DNA from: Eubacterium_U album
Lineage (GTDB): Bacteria > Bacillota > Clostridia > Lachnospirales > Lachnospiraceae
Length of the DNA: 64,000 nt
Direction of reading: 5' to 3'
Assembly (NCBI RefSeq): GCF_025336545.1
Contig: NZ_JAODBU010000012.1
Location: forward strand, 65,051 to 129,050
In this document: piece after piece, positions 16,875 through 25,217 of the stretch
Numbering within the stretch: position 1 is the stretch's first letter
Layout of the letters: the number at the start of each line of letters is the position of its first letter
The notes under the pieces: generated by a model
The model's input: only the letters and a program-made list of their open reading frames with translations
What the model was told of the DNA's origin: nothing
Database searches by the model: none
Program-made: the position numbers and the translations under genes

Positions 16875-18425
16875 ATGTTAAATGTATTGTTGGTGGATGA
16901 TGAAAAATTAGAGAGGGTTTTAATTCGCAAAGGATATAAATGGGAAGAAAATGGTTTTAAGATTGTAGGGGAAGCAGCGTCCGGAAAAGAGGCATTGGAA
17001 TATATAAATTATCATGAGGTGGATATTGTGGTGACTGATATTAATATGCCGGGAATGGATGGACTACAATTTACTGAAGCGCTATTGAAAGCACATCCTA
17101 AATGCAGGGTTGTAATTATAACAGGATTCAGGGAATTTGAATATGCAAGAAAAGCTATCAATTTAGGTGTTGACGAATTTCTTTTAAAGCCAATTAACAT
17201 AAAAGAAATAAGTGAAGTGATGGCTAAATTAAAAGAGGAGATTAACCAGAGAAACAAAGAGGCTACAGAGGTGGCTAAATTAAAAGAAAGCATGGAGAAT
17301 AATTATGACATACTAAAAGAAAGTTTTCTTTTAAGACTTGTTGAAAATAGAATAGATGAAGAAGAAGCAGTGAAAAAAATGGATACATATAACTGCAAAG
17401 AACTTATTGATGGTTGTGTATGCATAGATGTAAAAATTAAAGATAATCAGGAAGAGGAAAATTATAAAAAAGTTTATGAGTTAGTTCAAAATCAAAATAA
17501 CGACAATATGATTACGTTTGTTCATTTTATGCATAATATAATAATTTATTTTGTAAATAAGGATTTGGATGAATGCATTAATTATGCAGAAGCATTGCAT
17601 AAAAAATTAAATAAGATTGGAATAACTGCAACCATCGGAATAAGTGGTAAAAATATAGGATTTTGTGGCATTGCATCGGCATATGGTCAGGCAGATAAGG
17701 CGCTTGGAGTTTCAGTTTTGCTTGGAAGAAACAGAGTGGTTACATATTCTGAATACCAGGAGGTTATGAAGCAAAATAATTCTAAAATAGAACTTGACTG
17801 GGATAAATTTGCGGAAGCTATAAATAATTGCAGGGAAGAAGAAATGCTGAAATACATTAAAGATTATATTGAAGTAATTAAAAAAGGAAAGATAGCTGAT
17901 GAAGAATATTTAAAACTTATGACAATGACAATTATTTTACGTGCAGGTTCGACTCTTAATAAGTATGGAATAAATTTGTATCAATTAATAAATGAAGAGG
18001 ACGTTTTTAAGGATGTAAGAGCGATTAGAAGTGTAACAGATGCCTTAGAATGCGCCAAGGAATATATCAAAATTGTTTATGATTATCATAATCAAAAAAA
18101 ATCTAAACGTAATAAAAATGTTATAGAAGATGCTTTAGAATATGTTAATAGAAATTTATACAATTCAGAACTTTCATTAAAGAAAGCGGCGACGGATTTA
18201 TATATAAATGAAAGTTATCTAAGTAGGGAGTTTAAGAAGACGTACGGAGTCAGTTTTATAGAATATGTATCTGAAAAGAGAATAGAGGCAAGTAAAAAAA
18301 TTCTTAAGCAGACTGATTTAAAAGTGTATGAAGTTGCGGAAAAAGTTGGGTTTAAAGATTCACATTATTTCTGCATTTGCTTTAAAAAGCAGACAGGAAA
18401 GACAGTAAAAGAATACAGATGTTAA
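16875..18425 (+). CDS. YesN-type response regulator, AraC family
   Basis: This 516-residue protein begins with a receiver domain (1-120) with phospho-acceptor Asp55 in VTDINMPGMDG and the KPI lysine near 107. A middle region of uncertain fold (130-400) follows, then a C-terminal AraC double helix-turn-helix (about 415-516) with LYINESYLSREFKKTYG and VGFKDSHYFCICFKK. It should receive phosphate from the kinase upstream and activate the sugar-importer operon that follows. The gene ends in a strong terminator, so the importer probably has its own promoter. Confidence 0.9.
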   Translation: MLNVLLVDDEKLERVLIRKGYKWEENGFKIVGEAASGKEALEYINYHEVDIVVTDINMPGMDGLQFTEALLKAHPKCRVVIITGFREFEYARKAINLGVDEFLLKPINIKEISEVMAKLKEEINQRNKEATEVAKLKESMENNYDILKESFLLRLVENRIDEEEAVKKMDTYNCKELIDGCVCIDVKIKDNQEEENYKKVYELVQNQNNDNMITFVHFMHNIIIYFVNKDLDECINYAEALHKKLNKIGITATIGISGKNIGFCGIASAYGQADKALGVSVLLGRNRVVTYSEYQEVMKQNNSKIELDWDKFAEAINNCREEEMLKYIKDYIEVIKKGKIADEEYLKLMTMTIILRAGSTLNKYGINLYQLINEEDVFKDVRAIRSVTDALECAKEYIKIVYDYHNQKKSKRNKNVIEDALEYVNRNLYNSELSLKKAATDLYINESYLSREFKKTYGVSFIEYVSEKRIEASKKILKQTDLKVYEVAEKVGFKDSHYFCICFKKQTGKTVKEYRC

Positions 18426-18426
18426 T

Positions 18427-18468
18427 AAAAAAGGTTAAAAATTTATAGTAAAATTTTTAACCTTTTTT
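18427..18468 (+). terminator. Terminator of the kinase-regulator operon
   Basis: AAAGGTTAAAAATTT and AAATTTTTAACCTTT form a perfect 15-bp stem with a T-rich tail. Confidence 0.9.
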
Positions 18469-18544
18469 AGTCAAAATATTAAATTGAGATAGAGAATCTG
18501 ATTAAGTATACTTTGAATATCAAATAAATTGAGGAGGATTTATA

Positions 18545-19858
18545 ATGAGAAAAAATTTATTTAAGAAAGTGTTGGCGCTTACTTTAGCTTCAACAATGGC
18601 ATTCTCAATGGCAGGATGTGGTAGCAAAGGTGGTAGCAGCGATGCTAAAAATGACGACGGTACAATTACATTAAATGTATGGCATCAGTGGTCAAATGAT
18701 ACTAATGAACTTAAGGGCAAATATGAAGAGGCAGTTAAAGCTTACGAAAAAGAAAATTCAGGTGTTAAGATTAAGACAGAAACTTTGGATACAGAAGCTT
18801 ACAAGACAAAGATTAACGCTGAATTTGCCGGAGACGCAAAAGGAATCGACGTATTCTATTGGTGGGGTGCAGGTACAGCAAAGAAGTTAGTTGATGCAGG
18901 AAAAGTTATGGCATTAGATGACTATGTAACTGATGATGTTAAGTCAAAAATTTTAGAAGGTTCAACATCAGCATTTGAATTTGATGGAAAATTATATTCA
19001 GTACCAATGTTTTCATGGTATATGACATTATTCTGTAACAAGACAATGTTTGACAAGGCAGGAGCTACATTACCAACTACATACGATGAATTAGTAGATG
19101 CAGTTAAGAAATTAAAGAAATTAGATGGTGTTACACCAATGGCAGCAGGTGCTAAAGACGGATGGAATGCAGCATTCGTATATCAGGCATTAGCTTTAAG
19201 AGAAGTAGGTGCAACAGGCGTTAACGAAATGTTATCAGGAAAGAAAGAATTCGGAGATGAAGGATTCAAGAAAGCAGCACAGAAAGTAAGTGATTTATAT
19301 GAAATGGGAGCATTTGGGGACAATCCTTTAGAACAGGGAAATGATGACGCAAATGCAGCATTTGAAAATGGAAAAGCAGCTATGAGACTTATGGGAAGCT
19401 GGTTTGCAAACAATGTATACACAGACGATGCAGCAACAATTAAACCTGAAGAAGTAGTAGCATTAAAGATTCCAACAATCGCAGATGGAAAAGGTGAAGC
19501 AACAGATTACTGTGGTGGATTCGTTGAATCATTCTGGGTTAACAATAACACTAAATACAAAGAAGAAGCAGCTAAGTTCTGTATTTACATTAATGAAAAA
19601 ATGGGCGTAGCTTCATATGAAACAGGATCAGGATTCAGTGGATGGACAACTCCTGCAGATGAAAGCAACTTAAACCCATTATTTATTCAGATTAAAGATT
19701 TATTAGCAGAAGGAAAACAGGGTGTACTTGCTTGGGATACATCATTAGAATCAGAACCGGCAGCAGTACATAATGAACAGGTTCAGACATTATTTGCAGA
19801 TGGTGCAGACATTGATGCATTTATAGATGAACATAAGGCAGCTATTAACGGTAAATAA
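18545..19858 (+). CDS. Carbohydrate ABC transporter substrate-binding lipoprotein
   Basis: This 437-residue protein has a lipoprotein signal with lipobox SMAGC (Cys25), then a family 1 extracellular binding fold. It shows TLNVWHQWSNDTNELKGKYE near the mature start, the hinge motifs DVFYWWGAGTAKKLVDAG and LYSVPMFSWYMTLFCNK, and NGKAAMRLMGSWF. It should deliver a mono- or oligosaccharide to the two permeases that follow. The substrate cannot be read from sequence, though the nearby two-component pair and GH13 enzyme make an oligosaccharide plausible. Confidence 0.92.
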   Translation: MRKNLFKKVLALTLASTMAFSMAGCGSKGGSSDAKNDDGTITLNVWHQWSNDTNELKGKYEEAVKAYEKENSGVKIKTETLDTEAYKTKINAEFAGDAKGIDVFYWWGAGTAKKLVDAGKVMALDDYVTDDVKSKILEGSTSAFEFDGKLYSVPMFSWYMTLFCNKTMFDKAGATLPTTYDELVDAVKKLKKLDGVTPMAAGAKDGWNAAFVYQALALREVGATGVNEMLSGKKEFGDEGFKKAAQKVSDLYEMGAFGDNPLEQGNDDANAAFENGKAAMRLMGSWFANNVYTDDAATIKPEEVVALKIPTIADGKGEATDYCGGFVESFWVNNNTKYKEEAAKFCIYINEKMGVASYETGSGFSGWTTPADESNLNPLFIQIKDLLAEGKQGVLAWDTSLESEPAAVHNEQVQTLFADGADIDAFIDEHKAAINGK

Positions 19859-19878
19859 TAAGTGAGGCAGGTAGTGTT

Positions 19879-20763
19879 ATGGAAAAAATGCTTGGAAATA
19901 AGAAATACATATTAATATTTATATTACCGGCGCTACTATTGTTTTTAGGATTTACCTTGATTCCATTAGTTACGTCAGGAATTTACAGTTTTTTTGAATA
20001 CAATGGAATTGGAACAAAAACCTTTATTGGTATAAAAAACTACATACAATTGTTTACTGAAGACAGATATTTCCCACTTGCAGTAAAGAACTCTTTGATT
20101 CTTGTAGTGGCATCAGTATTTATTCAGTTACCTATATCATTAATTTTAGCTTTGGTATTATCAAGAGGAGTGAAAGGCGATGGATTTTTCAGAACTGTAT
20201 ATTTTATCCCGGTTGTAATATCAAGTATGGTTATAGGACAGTTGTGGCTTAAAATGTTTAATAATGATTACGGTGTAATTAACACCGTAATCAGATACTT
20301 CAATCCTAAATATGAGCACTCCTGGCTAACAAAGGATGCTTTTATGACGGTTTTAATTCCGTCTATATGGCAGTACATAGGATATCATATGATTATTTTC
20401 TATGCAGGTATAAAGTCTATTTCAACAGACTATTATGAAGCAGCTCAGATAGATGGAGCGTCAACGTTGCAGGTTCATATGAAAATTACATTACCTTTAC
20501 TTGTTCCGGTAATAAAAACATGCGTAATATTTGCAATAACCGGATCATTAAGAGCCTTTGACCTTGTTTATGTTATGACAGGTGGAGGCCCAAACCACAT
20601 AAGTGAAGTTCCCGCTACGCTAATGTACAATAATTTATTTAGAAAAGGTTTGTATGGATATGGAAGTGCACAGGCGTTCTTTATAGTAATAGAGTGTCTC
20701 ATATTTACATTTATAGTTAACAGAATATTTAAAAAAGCAGAGCAGAATGTTTCAGCAGTATAG
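19879..20763 (+). CDS. Sugar ABC transporter permease (MalF/UgpA type)
   Basis: This 294-residue inner-membrane permease has six predicted helices. The ABC-docking EAA loop is DYYEAAQIDGASTLQVHMKI near residues 176-195, with TLPLLVPVIKT following. It forms the channel with the next gene product. It starts 20 bp after the binding-protein gene with GAGGCAGG upstream. No ATPase gene is adjacent; such importers often use a shared MsmK/UgpC ATPase encoded elsewhere. Confidence 0.93.
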   Translation: MEKMLGNKKYILIFILPALLLFLGFTLIPLVTSGIYSFFEYNGIGTKTFIGIKNYIQLFTEDRYFPLAVKNSLILVVASVFIQLPISLILALVLSRGVKGDGFFRTVYFIPVVISSMVIGQLWLKMFNNDYGVINTVIRYFNPKYEHSWLTKDAFMTVLIPSIWQYIGYHMIIFYAGIKSISTDYYEAAQIDGASTLQVHMKITLPLLVPVIKTCVIFAITGSLRAFDLVYVMTGGGPNHISEVPATLMYNNLFRKGLYGYGSAQAFFIVIECLIFTFIVNRIFKKAEQNVSAV

Positions 20764-20772
20764 GAGGGCACA

Positions 20773-21603
20773 ATGAAAAAGAAAAAAATTATGGGAGCAA
20801 TAAAATTTGCTGTCTTATTATTAATTGCTTTAACTCAGTTGTTTCCACTATATTGGCTTATAACATTTTCGTTAAAAAGCAACACGGAAATATTTGGTGA
20901 AAATGTAATTGGACTTCCTCATGTATGGAGATGGGATAATTATGTGACAGCATTGAGCTCATCAAATTTAATCAGATATTTCCTTAATTCAGTATTTTAT
21001 TCAGTGGTTACGGTAGTAGCAGCAGGAATAATTTCATCAATGGCAGCATATGCCATTTCAAGAATGATATGGAAATTAAGAAACCTTGTATATGGGTTAT
21101 TTATGATTGGGATTATGATACCCGCGCAGGCAGCATTGTTACCATTGTTTCAGATTTTAGATAGACTGGGACTTAAAGGTGGATATTTAGGATTGTTAAT
21201 TCCTTACATTGCCGGAGCACTTCCTATGAGTATAATGATTTTGGTAGGTTTCTATAGAGGGATTCCAAGAGAAATGGAAGAAGCGGCTTATATTGATGGA
21301 TGCGGAATTTTTAAATGTTTTATACAAATCATATTCCCTATGGTTAAATCAGCCATTGCAACAGCTTCAATATTTACATTCTTAGGAACATGGAATGAAT
21401 TGATGTTAGCAAATACATTTGTTGACAGTGATGAGTTCAGAACACTTCCTGTAGGTATTATGTCACTTGCCGGACAGTATTCGACAGAATGGGGATTAAT
21501 TGGAGCAGGTATGGTAATTGCAACATTGCCAACAATTATTATCTACTTCTTCTTAAGTAAGCAGGTACAGGAAAGTTTGGTAGTAGGTGCAGTAAAAGGA
21601 TAA
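20773..21603 (+). CDS. Sugar ABC transporter permease (MalG/UgpE type)
   Basis: This 276-residue partner permease has six predicted helices. The EAA loop is EMEEAAYIDGCGIFKCFIQI near residues 170-190. The N-terminal LFPLYWLITFSLK and ALPMSIMILVGFY are typical of the MalG side of CUT1 importers. It begins 10 bp after the first permease with GGAGGG upstream. It is the last gene of the importer operon; a run of hairpins and a terminator follow. Confidence 0.93.
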   Translation: MKKKKIMGAIKFAVLLLIALTQLFPLYWLITFSLKSNTEIFGENVIGLPHVWRWDNYVTALSSSNLIRYFLNSVFYSVVTVVAAGIISSMAAYAISRMIWKLRNLVYGLFMIGIMIPAQAALLPLFQILDRLGLKGGYLGLLIPYIAGALPMSIMILVGFYRGIPREMEEAAYIDGCGIFKCFIQIIFPMVKSAIATASIFTFLGTWNELMLANTFVDSDEFRTLPVGIMSLAGQYSTEWGLIGAGMVIATLPTIIIYFFLSKQVQESLVVGAVKG

Positions 21604-21627
21604 ATTAATTTATCCAAATAATTTTAT

Positions 21628-21680
21628 GGATGCAGGTATTGTGAAAGTGTATTACACGAAACAATCCGTAAGACATCTTA
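21628..21680 (+). repeat. Dispersed intergenic repeat, copy D (partial module 1)
   Basis: GGTATTGTGAAAGTGTATTA then CACGAAACAATCCGTAAGACATC matches module 1, keeping the ATTGT/ACAAT outer stem and GTGT/ACAC inner stem but ending early. Confidence 0.55.
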
Positions 21681-21692
21681 TTAACACAATGT

Positions 21693-21765
21693 TATATAAT
21701 TAGTATTGATAAACATAGCAACTAGCACTCTAAATAGTTTGTTTATCATACCAATTAATTATATA
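21693..21765. repeat. Imperfect inverted repeat
   Basis: TATATAATTAGTATTGATAA at the left pairs with the TTATCATACCAATTAATTATA region at the right, with a 3-base bulge and a loop of about 25 bases. A second small hairpin (ATTAATAATTG / CAATTATTACTAAT) follows at about 21772-21803. No ORF is present. Confidence 0.5.
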
Positions 21766-21822
21766 GGTTATCATTAATAATTGTTATGTCAATTATTACT
21801 AATAGTTTTCTTTTTTTACGGT

Positions 21823-21866
21823 ACTACCGCTTTACAAATGTAGATTTGTGAAGCGGTAGTTTCTTT
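21823..21866 (+). terminator. Terminator before rrf2
   Basis: ACTACCGCTTTACAAAT and ATTTGTGAAGCGGTAGT pair with one G-T wobble around GTAG, followed by TTCTTT. Confidence 0.85.
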
Positions 21867-21935
21867 ACGGGTATAAAAAGAGTAGATTTGGAGTCTGTTA
21901 GAAGGATGCTTAAAAGATAAAACACTAAATTCTTC

Positions 21936-21974
21936 TTAATTCATATTGAAAAAGTATGAATTATGCTCTATAAT
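21936..21974 (+). promoter_or_regulatory. rrf2 promoter with Rrf2-type dyad operator
   Basis: The dyad AATTCATA-N9-TATGAATT (21938-21962) is perfect. It overlaps -35 TTGAAA (21946-21951), which stands 17 bp before a perfect TATAAT (21969-21974). The same dyad is found before nifS and metY, which suggests autoregulation by the Rrf2 protein. Confidence 0.75.
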
Positions 21975-22122
21975 ACATTTATATTATTAAAGATAAAAGA
22001 TGCCTGAGAAGTATTTGACGTTATAATTGTTGCAAGTTTAATTAACGATTACGCAAAATAAATTTATATTATAAATTTAGGCATCTGTTAAATGATGAAA
22101 ACTAATAGGAGATGTAAATATA

Positions 22123-22566
22123 ATGAAAATTTCTACAAAGGGAAGATATGCATTGAGATTAATGCTTGATATTGCAGAGCATTCGGAGGGAAATACACCG
22201 GTAAGTATAAAAGATATTGCAAAGAGACAGGAAATATCTGATAAATATTTGGAACAGATTATTTCAGTTTTAAATAAAGCCGGCTATGTAAGAAGTACAA
22301 GAGGACCTCAGGGTGGATATTTATTAAAGAAAAAACCGGAAGAATATACAGTAGGAATGATTTTAAGATTAACAGAAGGCTCATTAGCTCCTGTTGCATG
22401 TGTGGAAGATGATGCAGAACCATGTGAAAGAATGACAGGATGCGCAACTGTTAGAGTATGGCAGGAGATAAATGATGCAGTAAAAGCTGTAGTTGATAAT
22501 ATTACATTGGCAGATTTAGTTCAGTGGCAGTTAGAAGAAAATCAAACAAATGACTATTGTATTTAA
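22123..22566 (+). CDS. Rrf2-family transcriptional regulator (CymR/IscR-like)
   Basis: This 147-residue winged-helix regulator begins MKISTKGRYALRLMLDIAEH, with the recognition-helix region DKYLEQIISVLNKAGYVRS and the wing GPQGGYLL. Three cysteines (93, 101, 107) in ACVEDDAEPCERMTGCAT resemble the Fe-S ligands of IscR, though spacing differs (C-x7-C-x5-C). In Clostridia this gene usually lies directly before nifS and controls sulfur or Fe-S genes. Here nifS is 15 kb away, beyond the defence island. A long 5' leader contains a GATGCCT/AGGCATC pair. Confidence 0.9.
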   Translation: MKISTKGRYALRLMLDIAEHSEGNTPVSIKDIAKRQEISDKYLEQIISVLNKAGYVRSTRGPQGGYLLKKKPEEYTVGMILRLTEGSLAPVACVEDDAEPCERMTGCATVRVWQEINDAVKAVVDNITLADLVQWQLEENQTNDYCI

Positions 22567-22599
22567 TCTAAATTAAATAAATACAACATAAAATAAGTG

Positions 22600-22630
22600 G
22601 AGCAGATGAAAAGCGTCTGCTCTTTATATA
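22600..22630 (+). terminator. Terminator of rrf2
   Basis: GAGCAGA and TCTGCTC form a 7-bp stem, extended by wobble pairs, followed by TTTATATAT. Confidence 0.75.
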
Positions 22631-22652
22631 TGTGATTCATAATAATTCGGTT

Positions 22653-22735
22653 AAAAAACCGGAGCGTTTGTACCGATTCCATTAGTTAATTTAACAATTG
22701 GAGGCAGGTATAAATGCTCCGACTTTTTTATTATA
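22653..22735. terminator. Terminator-like hairpin at the left edge of the island
   Basis: CGGAGCGTTT (22660) pairs with AAATGCTCCG (22712) with one wobble. An A-run precedes it and ACTTTTTTATT follows it, so it could serve the convergent XRE gene and rrf2. Confidence 0.6.
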
Positions 22736-22741
22736 ATAAAA

Positions 22742-23068
22742 TTACACGTCTAATAATTTATTAACAGCATCCTGAATTTCAGGATGGTTTCTGTATTGTT
22801 TTATTAATTTTACTTCGTGACTTGTAAGATTAATAGGTTCTTCATCCGTGTATCCAAAAGTGCCTAAAATATTTTCAATATTATAAATTTCGCATAACAT
22901 AAGCAAGGTATCAGCATTAGGTTGAGTTTGACCGCTTTCCCAGCCATATATGGTCTTTTCGGCAACGTTTAAAGATTTTTCTTTGAGTATACCTGATACA
23001 TCACGCACACTCAATTTGTTTAACTTTCTATAATTTTTTAATACTTCAGAAATCTTTGCATTCTTCAT
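22742..23068 (-). CDS. XRE-family helix-turn-helix regulator of the defence operon
   Basis: This 108-residue protein has an N-terminal Cro/CI-type HTH (about residues 5-60: VLKNYRKLNKLSVRDVSGIL, then EKTIYGWESGQTQPNADTLL). The C-terminus, with LTSHEVKLIKQYRNHPEIQ, resembles dimerisation tails of small phage-like repressors. The ATG at 23068, with GAGAGG upstream, is preferred over the TTG at 23089. It is divergent from the phosphorothioation-type operon and shares a 155-bp regulatory gap with three matching TTCT-N9-AGAA sites, so it is probably its repressor. Confidence 0.85.
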   Translation of the reverse strand: MKNAKISEVLKNYRKLNKLSVRDVSGILKEKSLNVAEKTIYGWESGQTQPNADTLLMLCEIYNIENILGTFGYTDEEPINLTSHEVKLIKQYRNHPEIQDAVNKLLDV

Positions 23069-23111
23069 CTTATTTACCTCTCTTTTCAATAATATAGTAA
23101 GAAAAAATTTA

Positions 23112-23211
23112 CGTCAACAAATTCTCTTTTACAAAGAAAAAACTTCATTGCAATTCTCCCAAACAAAGAATATAATGTAGATATTAGTAAAATTTTCTTG
23201 GGAAACGAGAA
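23112..23211. promoter_or_regulatory. Divergent promoters with three TTCT-N9-AGAA operators
   Basis: Operators lie at 23122-23138, 23154-23170 and 23195-23211. The forward promoter is TTGCAA (23148-23153), 17 bp, TATAAT (23171-23176), and its spacer is exactly the second operator. The reverse promoter for the XRE gene reads TTGACG (23112-23117), 17 bp, TATTAT. The first operator abuts that -35. The layout suits an autoregulated repressor controlling the defence genes. Confidence 0.7.
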
Positions 23212-23223
23212 TGGTGGTATCGA

Positions 23224-23427
23224 ATGAATAATCAAAAGAAAAGTAATAGCAGGGTATCTGAAAATATAGTTGAGTATATAAAACGTAATAAAATTTCAGT
23301 TGCCCAGATAGAAAAAGATACAGGGATACATATGTCAGAATTCATAGATAATAATGCGGATTTTAGCGCAGGTGAATTCTTAGAACTATGTTCCTATCTG
23401 CATTTGGACCCGAAAGATATGAGATAA
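23224..23427 (+). CDS. Small HTH-like protein at the head of the defence operon
   Basis: This 67-residue protein has a core, VEYIKRNKISVAQIEKDTGI, that looks like the first helices of a Cro-type helix-turn-helix, and an ending GEFLELCSYLHLDPKDMR that is typical of XRE domains. It may be an antirepressor, a co-regulator or a degenerate second regulator. The 3' end is partly duplicated in the following spacer (CTGCATTT and GATATGAGATA recur), with a TGCAGAT/ATCTGCA hairpin between. It is first in the operon, 71 bp before the PAPS reductase-like gene. Confidence 0.6.
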   Translation: MNNQKKSNSRVSENIVEYIKRNKISVAQIEKDTGIHMSEFIDNNADFSAGEFLELCSYLHLDPKDMR

Positions 23428-23497
23428 CATTTGCAGATAAGAAAATAAGAGCAAATCTGCATTTAACTAACCCAAGGGATATGAGATAGGTGATAAA

Positions 23498-25213
23498 GTG
23501 CTTAAATACGTATGTAGAAATGACAATATAAAGACAAAAAGCAGCACATGTCCGGTGTGTGGAGAAAGAACTGAATTAGAAAAATCAGACATTTACTGGT
23601 GTGATAATTGCAAGGTTCCGCTATTTCAAAGTGAGTGCGAATGTTGTAGTGGAAAAGGGACAAGAATAACAACAGATATAAGACCGGTATTCCCGGAAGA
23701 AAGACTGCTTTTAGAGATTTTATTAGATAAAATCCCTGGGACATATGAGAAGGATTCAGTATGGAACTGTTCCGGGAATAAATATTTAATTAATGGTAAA
23801 CGAATTAAATTTTCAGTTAAAGAATTAAAAAATAAAGATGTTGATGATATTAGAAGTAAATATGAAGAAGCATCAAAAAATATAAGTTATGAATATTTTG
23901 AACAATATGCAGATAAATTTGTTCAGGCGAACAGAAGCAGATACGAATTCATTGTAAGAGAAGCAGTGGATTACATTAAAAATTCTACAAAAGATTACAC
24001 GGCAAAAGATATGTTTGTATCTTTCTCAGGGGGAAAAGATTCCACAGTTACATCAGATATAGTTATGAGGGCGTTAAGTGAGCCAAAGATATTACACATA
24101 TTTGGAGATACTACATTAGAATTTCCGGAAACAATGAGATATGTTGATAGGTTTAAAAAAGAACATCCCCAAACTCCGGTTTTATCTTCGAGAAACAAGG
24201 ATAAGGATTTTGAAGAACTATGTAAATTAGTGGGACCGCCAAGCAGAGTAATGAGATGGTGCTGCACAATATTTAAAACCGGTGCGATACAAAGAAAGAT
24301 AAAGACTTTATTTAGAAATAAAAACAAAATAATAACATTTTATGGAATAAGACGAAGCGAGTCTGCCAGTAGAAGTAAATACGAAAGAGAAACAGAAGGC
24401 TCTAAAATTACAAAGCAAATAACAATATCCCCAATTATAGACTGGATGGATTTTGATGTCTGGTTGTATATGCTTACAACAAAAATAGATTTTAATTATG
24501 CGTACAGATTGGGATATGCAAGAGTAGGATGCTGGTGCTGTCCAAATAACAGTGGGTGGTCAGAATTTTTGTCAAAAATTCATATGCCACAACAGTCGGA
24601 AAGGTTTAGGCAGATGCTAATTGATTTTGCAAAACAGATTGGAAAACCGGACCCTGAAGTATATGTAGATGATGGCAAATGGAAAGCACGTCAGGGTGGA
24701 AATGGCGTAGATTATGCAAAAAAGACAGCAGTTTCTTTTGAACCATGTGCATTGGAAGAAAATGCATTTAATTATGAACTGCAAAGACCGATTTCAGAAC
24801 AATTGTATGAATTGTTTAAACCATTTGGATATCTAAATTTTGAATTTGGAAATAAACGACTTGGAGAAGTTTATGTTACGAGAAAAGATGGAAGACTAGT
24901 GCTTAAACTTCAGGGAAGAATTGGAAGTACAACGTTAAAAGTAACGATAATCGATTACAAAATAGATGGAGCTGCAAGTGTTAAGGCAGCAGAAGACAAA
25001 GTTAAATGTCAGATTACTAAATATCAAATGTGTATGGGATGCAGGGCGTGTGAGAGTATATGCAAGCATAATGCAATTGTTATTAAAGAAGATAAGGAAG
25101 GTAATCTTGATTATAAGATTTTGGATGATAAATGTGTAAGATGTGCTGAATGCGTTAATCATTACACGGCAGGATGTTATATGCGAAAAGTATTAGCAAC
25201 GAAAAAAGGATAA
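23498..25213 (+). CDS. DndC-like PAPS reductase-family protein fused to Zn ribbon and ferredoxin
   Basis: The protein has 571 residues. An N-terminal zinc ribbon (Cys18, 21, 35, 38) and a Cys-rich CECCSGKG lead to an adenine-nucleotide PP-loop domain with SFSGGKDST at 175-183. Conserved cysteines follow in MRWCCTIF (255-256) and GCWCCPN (345-348). A C-terminal two-cluster ferredoxin holds Cys512-515-518-522 and Cys546-549-552-560. DndC/SspD-type proteins activate the DNA backbone with ATP for sulfur insertion and carry an Fe-S cluster. Here the extra ferredoxin is fused on. GTG start with AGGTG upstream. Calling it DndC-like is inference from domains and neighbours. Confidence 0.8.
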   Translation: MLKYVCRNDNIKTKSSTCPVCGERTELEKSDIYWCDNCKVPLFQSECECCSGKGTRITTDIRPVFPEERLLLEILLDKIPGTYEKDSVWNCSGNKYLINGKRIKFSVKELKNKDVDDIRSKYEEASKNISYEYFEQYADKFVQANRSRYEFIVREAVDYIKNSTKDYTAKDMFVSFSGGKDSTVTSDIVMRALSEPKILHIFGDTTLEFPETMRYVDRFKKEHPQTPVLSSRNKDKDFEELCKLVGPPSRVMRWCCTIFKTGAIQRKIKTLFRNKNKIITFYGIRRSESASRSKYERETEGSKITKQITISPIIDWMDFDVWLYMLTTKIDFNYAYRLGYARVGCWCCPNNSGWSEFLSKIHMPQQSERFRQMLIDFAKQIGKPDPEVYVDDGKWKARQGGNGVDYAKKTAVSFEPCALEENAFNYELQRPISEQLYELFKPFGYLNFEFGNKRLGEVYVTRKDGRLVLKLQGRIGSTTLKVTIIDYKIDGAASVKAAEDKVKCQITKYQMCMGCRACESICKHNAIVIKEDKEGNLDYKILDDKCVRCAECVNHYTAGCYMRKVLATKKG

Positions 25214-25217
25214 AAAT

